From assembly GCA_030526355.1 (NCBI GenBank), contig JAUNDC010000005.1:62001-126000 (forward strand): DNA of 64,000 bases, given 5' to 3'. The notes below the pieces were generated by a model. It ran no database searches. It worked only from the letters and a program-made list of their open reading frames with translations, and was not told where the DNA came from. Position 1 is the stretch's first letter, and every line of letters starts with the position of its first letter. Below are positions 54,108 through 61,998 of the stretch, one piece after another. The translations under genes were made by a program, and so were the position numbers. The stretch comes from Bacillota bacterium (GTDB taxonomy: Bacteria; Bacillota; Clostridia; Peptostreptococcales; Anaerovoracaceae).

Positions 54108-55090
54108 TGGATAACAAATATCACGGCAATTTAACTGTGTCATCGGCGCCGCATCTGGTAGGTCCGATCAGCACACAGAAGATAATGGCTATCGTACTGA
54201 TAGCTCTTATACCTGCATTTATTTCAGGTATAATCCAGTTCGGATACAGAGCAGCTATACTTACAATCGTATGTGTGGCAGCATGTGTGTTATTCGAATA
54301 TCTGATGAACAAGATTCTTAAGAAACAGCAGACTGTTGGTGACTTAAGTGCAGTGGTTACAGGTGTTCTGCTGGCATTCAACCTTCCTGCAGGGCTGCCG
54401 TACTGGATTGCAATTGTAGGATGCTTCGCAGCTATAGTAGTTGTTAAGCAGCTGTTCGGAGGAATCGGACAGAATCTGGTAAACCCTGCTGTAACAGCAA
54501 GAATCTTCATGTTCATAGCATTTGCTACAGAAATGACAACATGGCCGACAGCAAGAGGAGCAGGTATTGATGCTACTACATCCGCAACTCCTCTCGGTGA
54601 GCTGGCTAAAGGCGGAGCAGATGCAGTAACAGCAAGCAACTGGGATCTGTTTATCGGTAATGTAGGAGGCTGTATCGGTGAGGTAAGTGCACTGGCACTT
54701 CTTATCGGCGGAGTTATCCTGCTGGTAACAGGCGTTATTTCATGGCACATCCCTGTAACCTTCCTGGCAACCGTAGCTGTATGCGGATTCATCTGGGGAG
54801 GTCTGGACGGAGCTATATTCCATCTCTGCGCAGGTGGAGTTATGCTGGGAGCATTTTTCTGCGCTACAGATTATGTAACATCACCTACACTTCCGTTAGG
54901 TAAGATCATATTCGGTATCGGGTGCGGATTGTTCACGATGCTGATCAGACTGTTCGCATCATATCCGGAAGGCGTTTCATTCGCTATACTGCTTATGAAT
55001 ATCCTTACTCCGTACATAGACAGACTCTGCGAAGGCAGAATGTATCCAATGCCGAAGAAAGCGAAAGGAGGAGATGAAAGTGAAAAATAG
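54107..55090 (+). CDS. rnfD: Rnf complex subunit D
   Basis: This 327-residue integral membrane subunit of the Rnf ion pump has about ten helices. LTVSSAPHLVGPISTQKIMA is the conserved start. IDATTSATPLGELAKGG contains the candidate Thr that carries covalent FMN. NLVNPAVTARIFMFIAFATE and DYVTSPTLPLGKIIFGIGCG are conserved. The start shares one base with the rnfC stop (TAATG). Together with RnfA, E and G it forms the membrane core. Confidence 0.95.
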   Translation: MDNKYHGNLTVSSAPHLVGPISTQKIMAIVLIALIPAFISGIIQFGYRAAILTIVCVAACVLFEYLMNKILKKQQTVGDLSAVVTGVLLAFNLPAGLPYWIAIVGCFAAIVVVKQLFGGIGQNLVNPAVTARIFMFIAFATEMTTWPTARGAGIDATTSATPLGELAKGGADAVTASNWDLFIGNVGGCIGEVSALALLIGGVILLVTGVISWHIPVTFLATVAVCGFIWGGLDGAIFHLCAGGVMLGAFFCATDYVTSPTLPLGKIIFGIGCGLFTMLIRLFASYPEGVSFAILLMNILTPYIDRLCEGRMYPMPKKAKGGDESEK

Positions 55091-55631
55091 TAATTTTAAA
55101 GAAAACATCTTCCCTGCTATCGTTCTGGTATGCATATGTCTGGTAGTTACACTGGCACTTGCAGGTACCTACAGCGTAGCAAATCCAAAGATTCTGGACA
55201 ACCAGCAGAAAGCCGCTGATGAAGCCAGAATGTTGGTGCTTCCTGACGGTGACAGCTTCACAGCCTATGACGGCAAACTGGCTGAAGGCGTTTCGGACTG
55301 CTATATGGCGGATAACAAAGCTGGAATGGCAGTAACCTCCGAATACAAAGGCTTCGGCGGTGCAGTTAAAGTAATGATCGGAATTAATGCCAACGGTGAA
55401 GTAACAGGTGTTACAGTAACAGAGCATGGAGAAACACCGGGACTTGGAACCAAGGCTATGACTGTTGAATATCTGGAACAGTATAAGGGTTTTGCCGATG
55501 CTGTCGGAGGACATATCAACAATGATGAGAACATCGATGCCATCACTGGTGCGACTATCACATCAAATGCAGTTTACTGCTCGGTTGTGGAAGCTTTAGA
55601 TCAGTTTAAGAAATGCGGAGGTGTTAAATAA
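55080..55631 (+). CDS. rnfG: Rnf complex subunit G, FMN-binding
   Basis: This 183-residue subunit has one N-terminal membrane helix (IFPAIVLVCICLVVTLALAG) and an extracellular FMN-binding domain. DAITGATITSNAVYCSVVEA contains the (S/T)GAT motif whose Thr takes covalent FMN from ApbE. The start is a choice between ATG 55074, only two bases from AGGAGG, and GTG 55080, eight bases from it. The latter is preferred on spacing. The gene overlaps rnfD by 11 bases. Confidence 0.93.
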   Translation: MKNSNFKENIFPAIVLVCICLVVTLALAGTYSVANPKILDNQQKAADEARMLVLPDGDSFTAYDGKLAEGVSDCYMADNKAGMAVTSEYKGFGGAVKVMIGINANGEVTGVTVTEHGETPGLGTKAMTVEYLEQYKGFADAVGGHINNDENIDAITGATITSNAVYCSVVEALDQFKKCGGVK

Positions 55632-56323
55632 TGAATAAGCTAGGAATAGTAACAAAAGGCATTATTAAAGAGAACCCCGTATTGGTACTGCTGCTGGGAC
55701 TTTGTCCTACGCTGGCAACTACTACAAGTGCAATTAACGGCATTGGTATGGGCGTATCCACAATGGCGGTTCTTATATGCTCGAATATCGTTATTTCAAT
55801 ACTGAAGAATGTGATCCCTGGTAAAGTAAGAATTCCTTGCTATATTGTAGTTATCGCAGGCTTCGTTACAATAGTTCAGCTGCTTCTCAAGGCTTATATA
55901 CCGGCACTGGATGCAGCTCTCGGTCTGTTCATCCCGCTGATTGTAGTAAACTGTATTATTCTGGGAAGAGCAGAAATGTTTGCTTCAAAGAACAGCGTAC
56001 TGGATTCCGCTCTTGATGGACTCGGCATGGGTATAGGTTTCACACTGGCTCTTGGCGTTATGGGTCTTATCAGAGAGTTTCTGGGAGCAGGAACTGCATT
56101 TGATATTCCTATTTATGCAGGAACAGCAATCACACCTGCTGGAATATTCATGCTTGCACCGGGCGGATTCTTCGTATTCGCATGCCTTATCGCTGCAGTA
56201 AACTTCTTCACGAAGGGTAAGGCAATAAAGAAAAAGGAAATCGGCTGCGAAGGCTGTGCTATGGCTTCAATGTGCGGCGGCAGCTGTGAATCAGCAGAAG
56301 AGGGAAAGGAGGCTGACAAATAA
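55631..56323 (+). CDS. rnfE: Rnf complex subunit E
   Basis: This 230-residue membrane subunit has six helices and the family start KGIIKENPVLVLLLGLCPTL. IPLIVVNCIILGRAEMFASK carries one of the conserved membrane cysteines that, with RnfA, hold a membrane [2Fe-2S] cluster. The C-terminal tail has an extra cysteine-rich segment (CEGCAMASMCGGSCESAEEG), longer than in many RnfE proteins. It overlaps both neighbours by one base. Confidence 0.95.
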   Translation: MNKLGIVTKGIIKENPVLVLLLGLCPTLATTTSAINGIGMGVSTMAVLICSNIVISILKNVIPGKVRIPCYIVVIAGFVTIVQLLLKAYIPALDAALGLFIPLIVVNCIILGRAEMFASKNSVLDSALDGLGMGIGFTLALGVMGLIREFLGAGTAFDIPIYAGTAITPAGIFMLAPGGFFVFACLIAAVNFFTKGKAIKKKEIGCEGCAMASMCGGSCESAEEGKEADK

Positions 56324-56916
56324 TGACTCAGATAATGATCATCATTTTGACATTTGTACTTACAAATAACTGTATTTTGTCTCAGTTCCTCGGTATCTGT
56401 CCGTTCCTGGGCGTATCCAAGAAGCTTGATTCAGCAGTAGGTATGGGTGCTGCAGTAACATTTGTAATGCTGCTGGCAACAGCAGTAACATGGCCTATCC
56501 AGAAATTCATACTGGAGCCTTATAATATCGGATATCTGCAGACGGTAGTATATATCCTCGTTATCGCATCACTGGTTCAGCTGGTGGAGATGACATTGAA
56601 GAAATATATGCCACCTCTCTATAAATCACTCGGAGTATTCCTCCCGCTGATTACTACCAACTGTGCAGTACTGGGTGTTGCTATAAGCGTTATCGATAAC
56701 GGATACAATTATGGTGAATCCATTGTATGTGCTATAGGAACAGGAATCGGATTCCTGCTGGCTATGGTATTGTTTGCAGGCCTCAGAGAAAAACTGGAAG
56801 ACTGCAAGGGTATACCTGAATGCTTCAAGGGAATACCTATCACTTTAGTAACTGCAGCTATCCTTTCCATGTCATTCATGGCATTCTCAGGCGTAGTTGA
56901 TGGAATTTTCGGTTAA
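56323..56916 (+). CDS. rnfA: Rnf complex subunit A
   Basis: This 197-residue membrane subunit is homologous to RnfE. It has six helices, the conserved LTNNCILSQFLGICPFLGVS near the N-terminus and LPLITTNCAVLGVAISVIDN in the middle, both with membrane cysteines. GEEPFL-type variation is absent and the protein is of normal length. It lies between rnfE and rnfB as in other clostridia. Confidence 0.95.
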   Translation: MTQIMIIILTFVLTNNCILSQFLGICPFLGVSKKLDSAVGMGAAVTFVMLLATAVTWPIQKFILEPYNIGYLQTVVYILVIASLVQLVEMTLKKYMPPLYKSLGVFLPLITTNCAVLGVAISVIDNGYNYGESIVCAIGTGIGFLLAMVLFAGLREKLEDCKGIPECFKGIPITLVTAAILSMSFMAFSGVVDGIFG

Positions 56917-56931
56917 GGAAGGAGGATACAT

Positions 56932-57744
56932 ATGGGAACAGTAGTATTACCGGCAATAATAGTTGCAGTAATAGGATTGATCGCCGGTATCATCCTGACA
57001 ATTGCATCAAAGCTGATGTTCGTACCTGTAGATGAGAAGGTTGCAGCCATCAGAGAGGTTCTTCCCGGAGCAAACTGCGGAGCATGCGGATTTGCAGGAT
57101 GCGATGATTACGCAGCAGCATTTGCTGATGATCCTGATATGAGCACAACTCTCTGCCCTGTTGGCGGATCCACATGTGCTACTCAGATTGCAGGCATTCT
57201 GGGTGTTGAAGCAGGCGACGTAGAAGAAAAGGTTGCAATGGTAATGTGTAATGGTAATTACGGTGTTACGAAGCAGATTATGGAAGCTTCCAGAATTCAC
57301 ACCTGCAAAGCTGCAAAGCAGTTCTATGGCGGAATGTGGGCTTGCCCTCATGGCTGTCTGGCATTAGGTGACTGTGTAAGACAGTGTAATTACGACGCAA
57401 TCAGAATAGAAAACGGCGTGGCCAAGATAGATAGAATCAAATGCGTAGGCTGCGGAGCATGTACAAAGGTATGTCCAAACAACATTATTTCAATGGTAAA
57501 TATCAAGAATCTTGTGTTTGTAGCCTGCAAGTCAGTTGCAAAGGGTGCGGTAACAAGAAAGATATGCGAAAACGGATGTATCGGCTGCGGCAAGTGCCAG
57601 AAGGCATGTAAGTTTGATGCTATCAAAGTAAACAATAACGTTGCTGAGATTGATCTGGCAGCATGTAAAAACTGCGGCCTCTGCGTAAAGGAATGTCCGA
57701 CAGGCGCAATCATCAAGCGTACAAAGCTGCCTAAGCAGGCATAG
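56932..57744 (+). CDS. rnfB: Rnf complex subunit B, ferredoxin-type
   Basis: This 270-residue subunit accepts electrons from reduced ferredoxin. One N-terminal helix (LPAIIVAVIGLIAGIILTIA) is followed by the Fe-S domain with GANCGACGFAGCDDYAAAFA. Several 4Fe-4S motifs follow: CPHGCLALGDCVRQC, CVGCGACTKVCP, CIGCGKCQKAC and CKNCGLCVKECP. This is the usual six-cluster clostridial RnfB. GGAGG nine bases upstream sets the start. A terminator follows 30 bases after the stop. Confidence 0.95.
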   Translation: MGTVVLPAIIVAVIGLIAGIILTIASKLMFVPVDEKVAAIREVLPGANCGACGFAGCDDYAAAFADDPDMSTTLCPVGGSTCATQIAGILGVEAGDVEEKVAMVMCNGNYGVTKQIMEASRIHTCKAAKQFYGGMWACPHGCLALGDCVRQCNYDAIRIENGVAKIDRIKCVGCGACTKVCPNNIISMVNIKNLVFVACKSVAKGAVTRKICENGCIGCGKCQKACKFDAIKVNNNVAEIDLAACKNCGLCVKECPTGAIIKRTKLPKQA

Positions 57745-57772
57745 TTACGACCTTAGATAAATAAAACACCAG

Positions 57773-57815
57773 CGAACCGGAAGGGAGCTATATCCTTTTC
57801 GGTTCGTTTTTTGTT
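57773..57815 (+). terminator. terminator of the rnf operon
   Basis: CGAACCGGAAGG pairs with CCTTTTCGGTTCG, followed by TTTTTTGTTTTC. On the minus strand the same stem is followed by a weaker T-rich stretch, so it may also end the convergent Gx transporter gene. Confidence 0.85.
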
Positions 57816-57825
57816 TTCTGATGCA

Positions 57826-58341
57826 TCAAATACCGGATCGCCCTGATGCAGGAAGTTTTTTCAGAATCACATGTGAGAGAAGCCCGATTAAAGTGCCGCA
57901 GATCATTCCTGAAAACAGCAGCACAGGGAAATAGATGAATACCTTGATGTTTGATACCAGAAATGCAGCTACAAGAAGCTGCCCCAGATTGTGAGCGACA
58001 CCTCCGGCCATGGAGACACCGGTAACAGAAAACAGACCGGTTTTCCTGAGAAGTATCATGATGACAAGACTGAGAAGGCCGCCGGCAAGAGAATAGACAG
58101 CCCCGAAAAACCCGTTGAACAGCAGACCTGCAATCAGAATTCTTATCAGGTTTACTGTCAGTGCATATCCCGACCCAAGATAATAAAGAGAAATGATTAT
58201 CACAAGATTGGCGATGCCCAGCTTGATGCCAGGGATGCCCGGATTGAAGGGTATAAGAACCTCGATGTATGAAAATATAAGTGCCAGAGCCGCAAACAAT
58301 GCGGATATGGTTAATTTTTGTGTTTTGTTATATCTGTCCAT
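57826..58341 (-). CDS. Gx transporter family membrane protein
   Basis: This 171-residue protein has five or six membrane helices and a KLGIANLVIIISLYYLGSG segment; SMAGGVAHNLGQLLVAAFLV carries the GG/GVAHNLGQ signature of the Gx transporter family (formerly called heptaprenyl diphosphate synthase component I). These genes commonly neighbour rnf, NusG-domain-II and apbE genes and may supply a flavin-related substrate. The ATG at 58341 has no ribosome binding site. A good promoter ends 7 bp upstream, so the mRNA may be leaderless. An in-frame TTG at 58377 is an unlikely alternative. Confidence 0.83.
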   Translation of the reverse strand: MDRYNKTQKLTISALFAALALIFSYIEVLIPFNPGIPGIKLGIANLVIIISLYYLGSGYALTVNLIRILIAGLLFNGFFGAVYSLAGGLLSLVIMILLRKTGLFSVTGVSMAGGVAHNLGQLLVAAFLVSNIKVFIYFPVLLFSGMICGTLIGLLSHVILKKLPASGRSGI

Positions 58342-58348
58342 ACATGAT

Positions 58349-58377
58349 ATTATATACCAGAAAACACCTTGAAACAA
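58349..58377 (-). promoter_or_regulatory. promoter immediately before the Gx transporter start
   Basis: TTGTTT (58377-58372), 17-base spacer, TATAAT (58354-58349) on the minus strand. Transcription would begin at or within two bases of the ATG at 58341. Confidence 0.55.
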
Positions 58378-58453
58378 ATAATAAGTTTTTGCTGCTTCTA
58401 TAATTACTGATTTCGCAGCCTTGTAGAGATGCTATTTCACATTATGAATTATA

Positions 58454-58483
58454 TTGACATAGGCTGCATGAATCTGGTAATAT
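58454..58483 (+). promoter_or_regulatory. promoter of the nickel/peptide-type ABC operon
   Basis: TTGACA (58454-58459), 18-base spacer, TAATAT (58478-58483). It is followed by an attenuator-like leader. Confidence 0.65.
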
Positions 58484-58485
58484 TA

Positions 58486-58568
58486 AAAAGCAGGCGCAGG
58501 AAGCGCAGAAGGATGACCACGAAGGTCGATACTCCGCAAGGAGCATTGATTTTGTCGTGGCTTTTTTT
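58486..58568 (+). ncRNA. attenuator-like leader RNA of unknown class
   Basis: The leader begins AAAAAGCAGGCGCAGGAAGC and contains a GCGC-AGGAA-GCGC hairpin, a GACC-ACGAA-GGTC hairpin and a CTCC-GCAA-GGAG hairpin. It ends in an intrinsic terminator: CCACGA (58517) with TCGTGG (58555), then CTTTTTTT. The GACC/GGTC hairpin and the terminator stem share bases and exclude each other, as in a riboswitch or other attenuator. I could not match it to a known riboswitch class. Confidence 0.5.
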
Positions 58569-58652
58569 GTGGAGTAAAAACATTTTGACATAGATTCGGA
58601 TAACCATTACCGGCTGGTGGCAAACAGCAGCATCAATGAGCAGGAGGCAGCA

Positions 58653-59636
58653 ATGGATAACAGCATTATCAGGTATACAGTCAAAAAAGCAGGACAGCTT
58701 ATACTGTCCCTTATTGTGCTGTCACTGATAGTGTTTTTTATGTCCAGACTGGCTCCGGGTGACCCGCTGAGAGCTTATTACGGAGAAGCAGTTGAGCGGA
58801 TGTCCGTCCAGCAGCTTGAAGAAGCCCAGACAAGACTAGGTCTTGACCAGTCACTGATTACCCAGTATCTGAACTGGGCATCGGGAGCACTTAATGGTGA
58901 CTTCGGGATTTCGTATCAGTATAAGCAGCCGGCAGCCGATGTGATTTCGCAGGTGCTTGGAAATACCATGATACTTACGGGAATCTCGTTTCTGCTCATC
59001 ATGGTGCTCGGGATACTGGTGGCTGTATTCTGCGTACGGCATGAAGGCAGTCTGGCGGACAGGGTTATCTGCAAAGCAGGAGTTGCCACAGGAAGTATAC
59101 CGGAATTTTTCATATCGCTGTTGCTTGTTATGATATTTTCTGCAGGTCTCGGGCTGCTTCCGCACAGCGGAGCGGTTTCCCTCGGAGGCGGCGGCTTGGC
59201 AGACAGACTGGAGCATCTGATATTGCCTGTAGCGGCAATTGTCATTTCCCACCTCTGGTACTGTGCATATCTGATGAGAAACAAGCTGTCAGATGAAGTG
59301 AATAAGGAATATGTGCTCCTATGCAGAGTCAAGGGCCTCAGCGAGAAGCAGATCATATACAGGCACTGTCTCAGAAATATAATGCCTGCAGTAGTCAGCA
59401 TAATGGCCATATTTTTGCCACATCTTCTCGGTGGAGCATATGTGGTGGAAATAGTGTTTTCATATCCGGGCATAGGCAAGCTGGGCGTGGAAAGCGCACA
59501 GTATCATGACTACAATATGCTTATGCTGGTTACACTGATAACAGGAGCCATAGTGATAACAGCAAATATCATAGCTCAGGTGATAAATGAAAAGCTTGCT
59601 CCCGAAAGCACTGAAGAAAGGGGGCAGATGCTGTGA
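58653..59636 (+). CDS. ABC transporter permease, DppB/NikB-like
   Basis: This 327-residue permease of the peptide/nickel family has six helices. SRLAPGDPLRAYYGEAVERM is the typical extracellular segment after helix 1, and KEYVLLCRVKGLSEKQIIYR and HCLRNIMPAVVSIMAIFLPH form the ATPase-contact loop. The start at 58653 has AGGAGG five bases upstream; an in-frame start at 58617 lacks one. It overlaps the next permease gene by 4 bases. The leader terminator lies about 85 bp upstream. Substrate could be nickel, a metal chelate or a peptide. Confidence 0.9.
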   Translation: MDNSIIRYTVKKAGQLILSLIVLSLIVFFMSRLAPGDPLRAYYGEAVERMSVQQLEEAQTRLGLDQSLITQYLNWASGALNGDFGISYQYKQPAADVISQVLGNTMILTGISFLLIMVLGILVAVFCVRHEGSLADRVICKAGVATGSIPEFFISLLLVMIFSAGLGLLPHSGAVSLGGGGLADRLEHLILPVAAIVISHLWYCAYLMRNKLSDEVNKEYVLLCRVKGLSEKQIIYRHCLRNIMPAVVSIMAIFLPHLLGGAYVVEIVFSYPGIGKLGVESAQYHDYNMLMLVTLITGAIVITANIIAQVINEKLAPESTEERGQML

Positions 59637-60433
59637 GAAAACCATACATATCGGCAGGAATACTGACTGTTCTGATTCTGGCATGCCTGGTTGCCGAGCT
59701 GCTGATGCCGTATGATCCGTCATACATGAATTTGCAGGAAATAAACATGCCGCCGGGAGACGGACATATTTTCGGCACAGATACACTGGGAAGAGATCTG
59801 TTTTCGGTGATACTATACGGCGGCAGAATATCGATTGCAATAGGACTGCTGGCAACGCTGATATCAACAACAGCTGCAGTGATTTACGGGACAGCCTCGG
59901 GGCTGGCATCAGATAGAATAGATGATCTGATGATGAGATTTGCGGAGATACTGATGAGTATTCCACAGCTGCTTATGGTAATGTTTCTTCAGGCTATAAT
60001 AGGTAAAGCGACGGTATTGTCTATAGCAGCTGTTATCGGCGTGACAGGCTGGATGTCGGTAGCAAAGATGGTGAGAAGCGAAGTTAGACAGCTGAGGAAT
60101 TCAGGCTTTGTTCTGGCAGCCAGGACAATGGGAGGTGGATTCTTTTACATATTGAGGAAGCATCTGATGCCGAATTTTATGTCAGCAATAATGTTTATGG
60201 TAGTTACAAATATAGGAAGCGCAATGATCACGGAATCGACGCTGAGCTTTCTGGGGCTGGGACTTCCCACCAATGTCATTTCATGGGGAAGCCTGATGAG
60301 CCTGTCGCAGAGGGCGATGCTTACGGGTTCGTGGTGGATACTCATCATACCGGGATGCTTCCTGGTGGTCACATTGATATGTGTTACCGAAATCGGTGAG
60401 TATCTTAGAGGCAGAAACAGGAGAGAACGATGA
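59633..60433 (+). CDS. ABC transporter permease, DppC/NikC-like
   Basis: This 266-residue second permease has six helices. MPPGDGHIFGTDTLGRDLFS is the family signature after helix 1, and GFVLAARTMGGGFFYILRKH with LMPNFMSAIMFMVVTNIGSA is the coupling loop. SFLGLGLPTNVISWGSLMS is also conserved. The start is a GTG at 59633 overlapping the upstream stop, with a GGGGG site. It overlaps the binding-protein gene by 4 bases (ATGA). Confidence 0.9.
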   Translation: MRKPYISAGILTVLILACLVAELLMPYDPSYMNLQEINMPPGDGHIFGTDTLGRDLFSVILYGGRISIAIGLLATLISTTAAVIYGTASGLASDRIDDLMMRFAEILMSIPQLLMVMFLQAIIGKATVLSIAAVIGVTGWMSVAKMVRSEVRQLRNSGFVLAARTMGGGFFYILRKHLMPNFMSAIMFMVVTNIGSAMITESTLSFLGLGLPTNVISWGSLMSLSQRAMLTGSWWILIIPGCFLVVTLICVTEIGEYLRGRNRRER

Positions 60434-61989
60434 AAAAGAGAACACTGAATAGAATAACAGCTATACTGGCAGCCGCAATTGTATTGTGTCTTGCAGCTGC
60501 TCTGAGCGGCTGCGGCAGCGACAGCAGCATAGATGGAAATACCCTTGTATACGGCAGCGGTGATTACACGGCAATTAACCCTGCATTATATGAACATGGT
60601 GAAATAAACCTGCTGCTTTTTGCAGGCCTTACAGCGCACGATGAGGATAATAACGTGGTGCCGGGCCTGGCAGAAAGCTGGACGTTTGACGAAAGCACAA
60701 ATACATACAAGTTCACTTTGCGTGAAGGTCTTACATTCCATGACGGCCAGCCGCTGACTGCTGTTGATGTGAAATTCACAATAGAAGCAATAATGAATCC
60801 GGAAAACGGCTCCGAGAATGCATCGAATTTCGAGGATGTAAAGGCTGTAACGGTAATAGACGATACACATGTTGATATACAGCTTGACGCACCTGATGTT
60901 GCCATGCTTGACTATCTGACCATAGGAATATTGCCGGAACATCTTCTTCAGGGACAGGATATGACAACTGCTGATTTCAACCAGAATCCGGTTGGTGCAG
61001 GTCCATACAAGCTGACAGCCTGGGAAATGGGTCAGAGCATAACAATGGAAAAATTCGATGATTACTATCAGGGAGCTCCTAAAATCGATAAGGTTATATT
61101 CAAAATAGTCGAAGATACTGATGCCAGAGCTCTGCAGCTGGAGTCAGGCGAACTCAACTTTGCGCAGATTACTCCGAAGGCAGAGAAGAATTTCGCAGGA
61201 AAGGACGGCTTCAAGGTATATTCAATGACGACAGCCGACTACAGGGGTATAATGTATAATTTCAATAATGACCTGTGGAAAAACAACAGAGAGCTTCCTG
61301 TTGCACTGAGCTATGCCATTGACAGAGAGGCGATAATAGACAGCGTTCTGCTTGGCCATGGTCAGTCGGCTTATTCACCGCTTCAGGCAGGACCGTATAA
61401 TAATGAAAATATCCAAAAGTACGATTATGATCCGGAAAAGGCAGAGCAACTGCTGAAGGAGGCAGGCTGGACCAGGGGCGAGGACGGTATATACGCAAAG
61501 AATGGACAGAAGCTTGAGTTTACCATCAACTGCAGCCAGGGAGACCAGGTCAGAATCGATATGGCTAATATCTGTGCGCAGAACCTTGGAGATATAGGTG
61601 TAAAGGTCACGGTAGCAAGCCCGGCTGAAATAGACTGGGAAGGTCAGGAGGCGTTCCTTATAGGATGGGGAAGCCCGTTTGATCCTGACGATCATACCTA
61701 TAAGGTGTTTGGAACAGGAAAGGGTGCCAACTACAGCGGATATTCAAACAGCAAGGTGGATGAGCTGCTGGAGAAGGCAAGACGTCTGGAGAATCCTGAA
61801 GACAGAAAACCGCTTTATGCTGAATTTCAGGAGGAGCTGGCAGAGGATCCTGCATATACTTTTATAGCATATATAGATGCCATATATGCAGGGGCATCGA
61901 ATATTACAGGAATAACAGAGGATACGGTGCTGGGACATCATGGTGTCGGCATCTTCTGGAACATCAATGAATGGGAAATCACAGAGTAA
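60430..61989 (+). CDS. ABC transporter substrate-binding lipoprotein, peptide/nickel family
   Basis: This 519-residue SBP_bac_5-type lipoprotein has a signal ending AAALSGC, then GLTAHDEDNNVVPGLAESWT and YKFTLREGLTFHDGQPLTAV, the family signature. RELPVALSYAIDREAIIDSV and NPVGAGPYKLTAWEMGQSIT are also conserved. In the family, nickel- and peptide-binding members are not separable by eye. GEINLLLFAGL and the short loops look more NikA-like than OppA-like. Nickel would suit an anaerobe rich in metalloenzymes, but no nickel enzyme gene lies in this window. Confidence 0.9.
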   Translation: MKKRTLNRITAILAAAIVLCLAAALSGCGSDSSIDGNTLVYGSGDYTAINPALYEHGEINLLLFAGLTAHDEDNNVVPGLAESWTFDESTNTYKFTLREGLTFHDGQPLTAVDVKFTIEAIMNPENGSENASNFEDVKAVTVIDDTHVDIQLDAPDVAMLDYLTIGILPEHLLQGQDMTTADFNQNPVGAGPYKLTAWEMGQSITMEKFDDYYQGAPKIDKVIFKIVEDTDARALQLESGELNFAQITPKAEKNFAGKDGFKVYSMTTADYRGIMYNFNNDLWKNNRELPVALSYAIDREAIIDSVLLGHGQSAYSPLQAGPYNNENIQKYDYDPEKAEQLLKEAGWTRGEDGIYAKNGQKLEFTINCSQGDQVRIDMANICAQNLGDIGVKVTVASPAEIDWEGQEAFLIGWGSPFDPDDHTYKVFGTGKGANYSGYSNSKVDELLEKARRLENPEDRKPLYAEFQEELAEDPAYTFIAYIDAIYAGASNITGITEDTVLGHHGVGIFWNINEWEITE

Positions 61990-61998
61990 GCTGAAGAT

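Noticed and set aside
58510..58545. Guanidine-II (mini-ykkC) riboswitch
   Set aside because: Only one hairpin with an ACGA-type loop is present; the second hairpin has a GCAA loop, and the class needs two ACGR loops.
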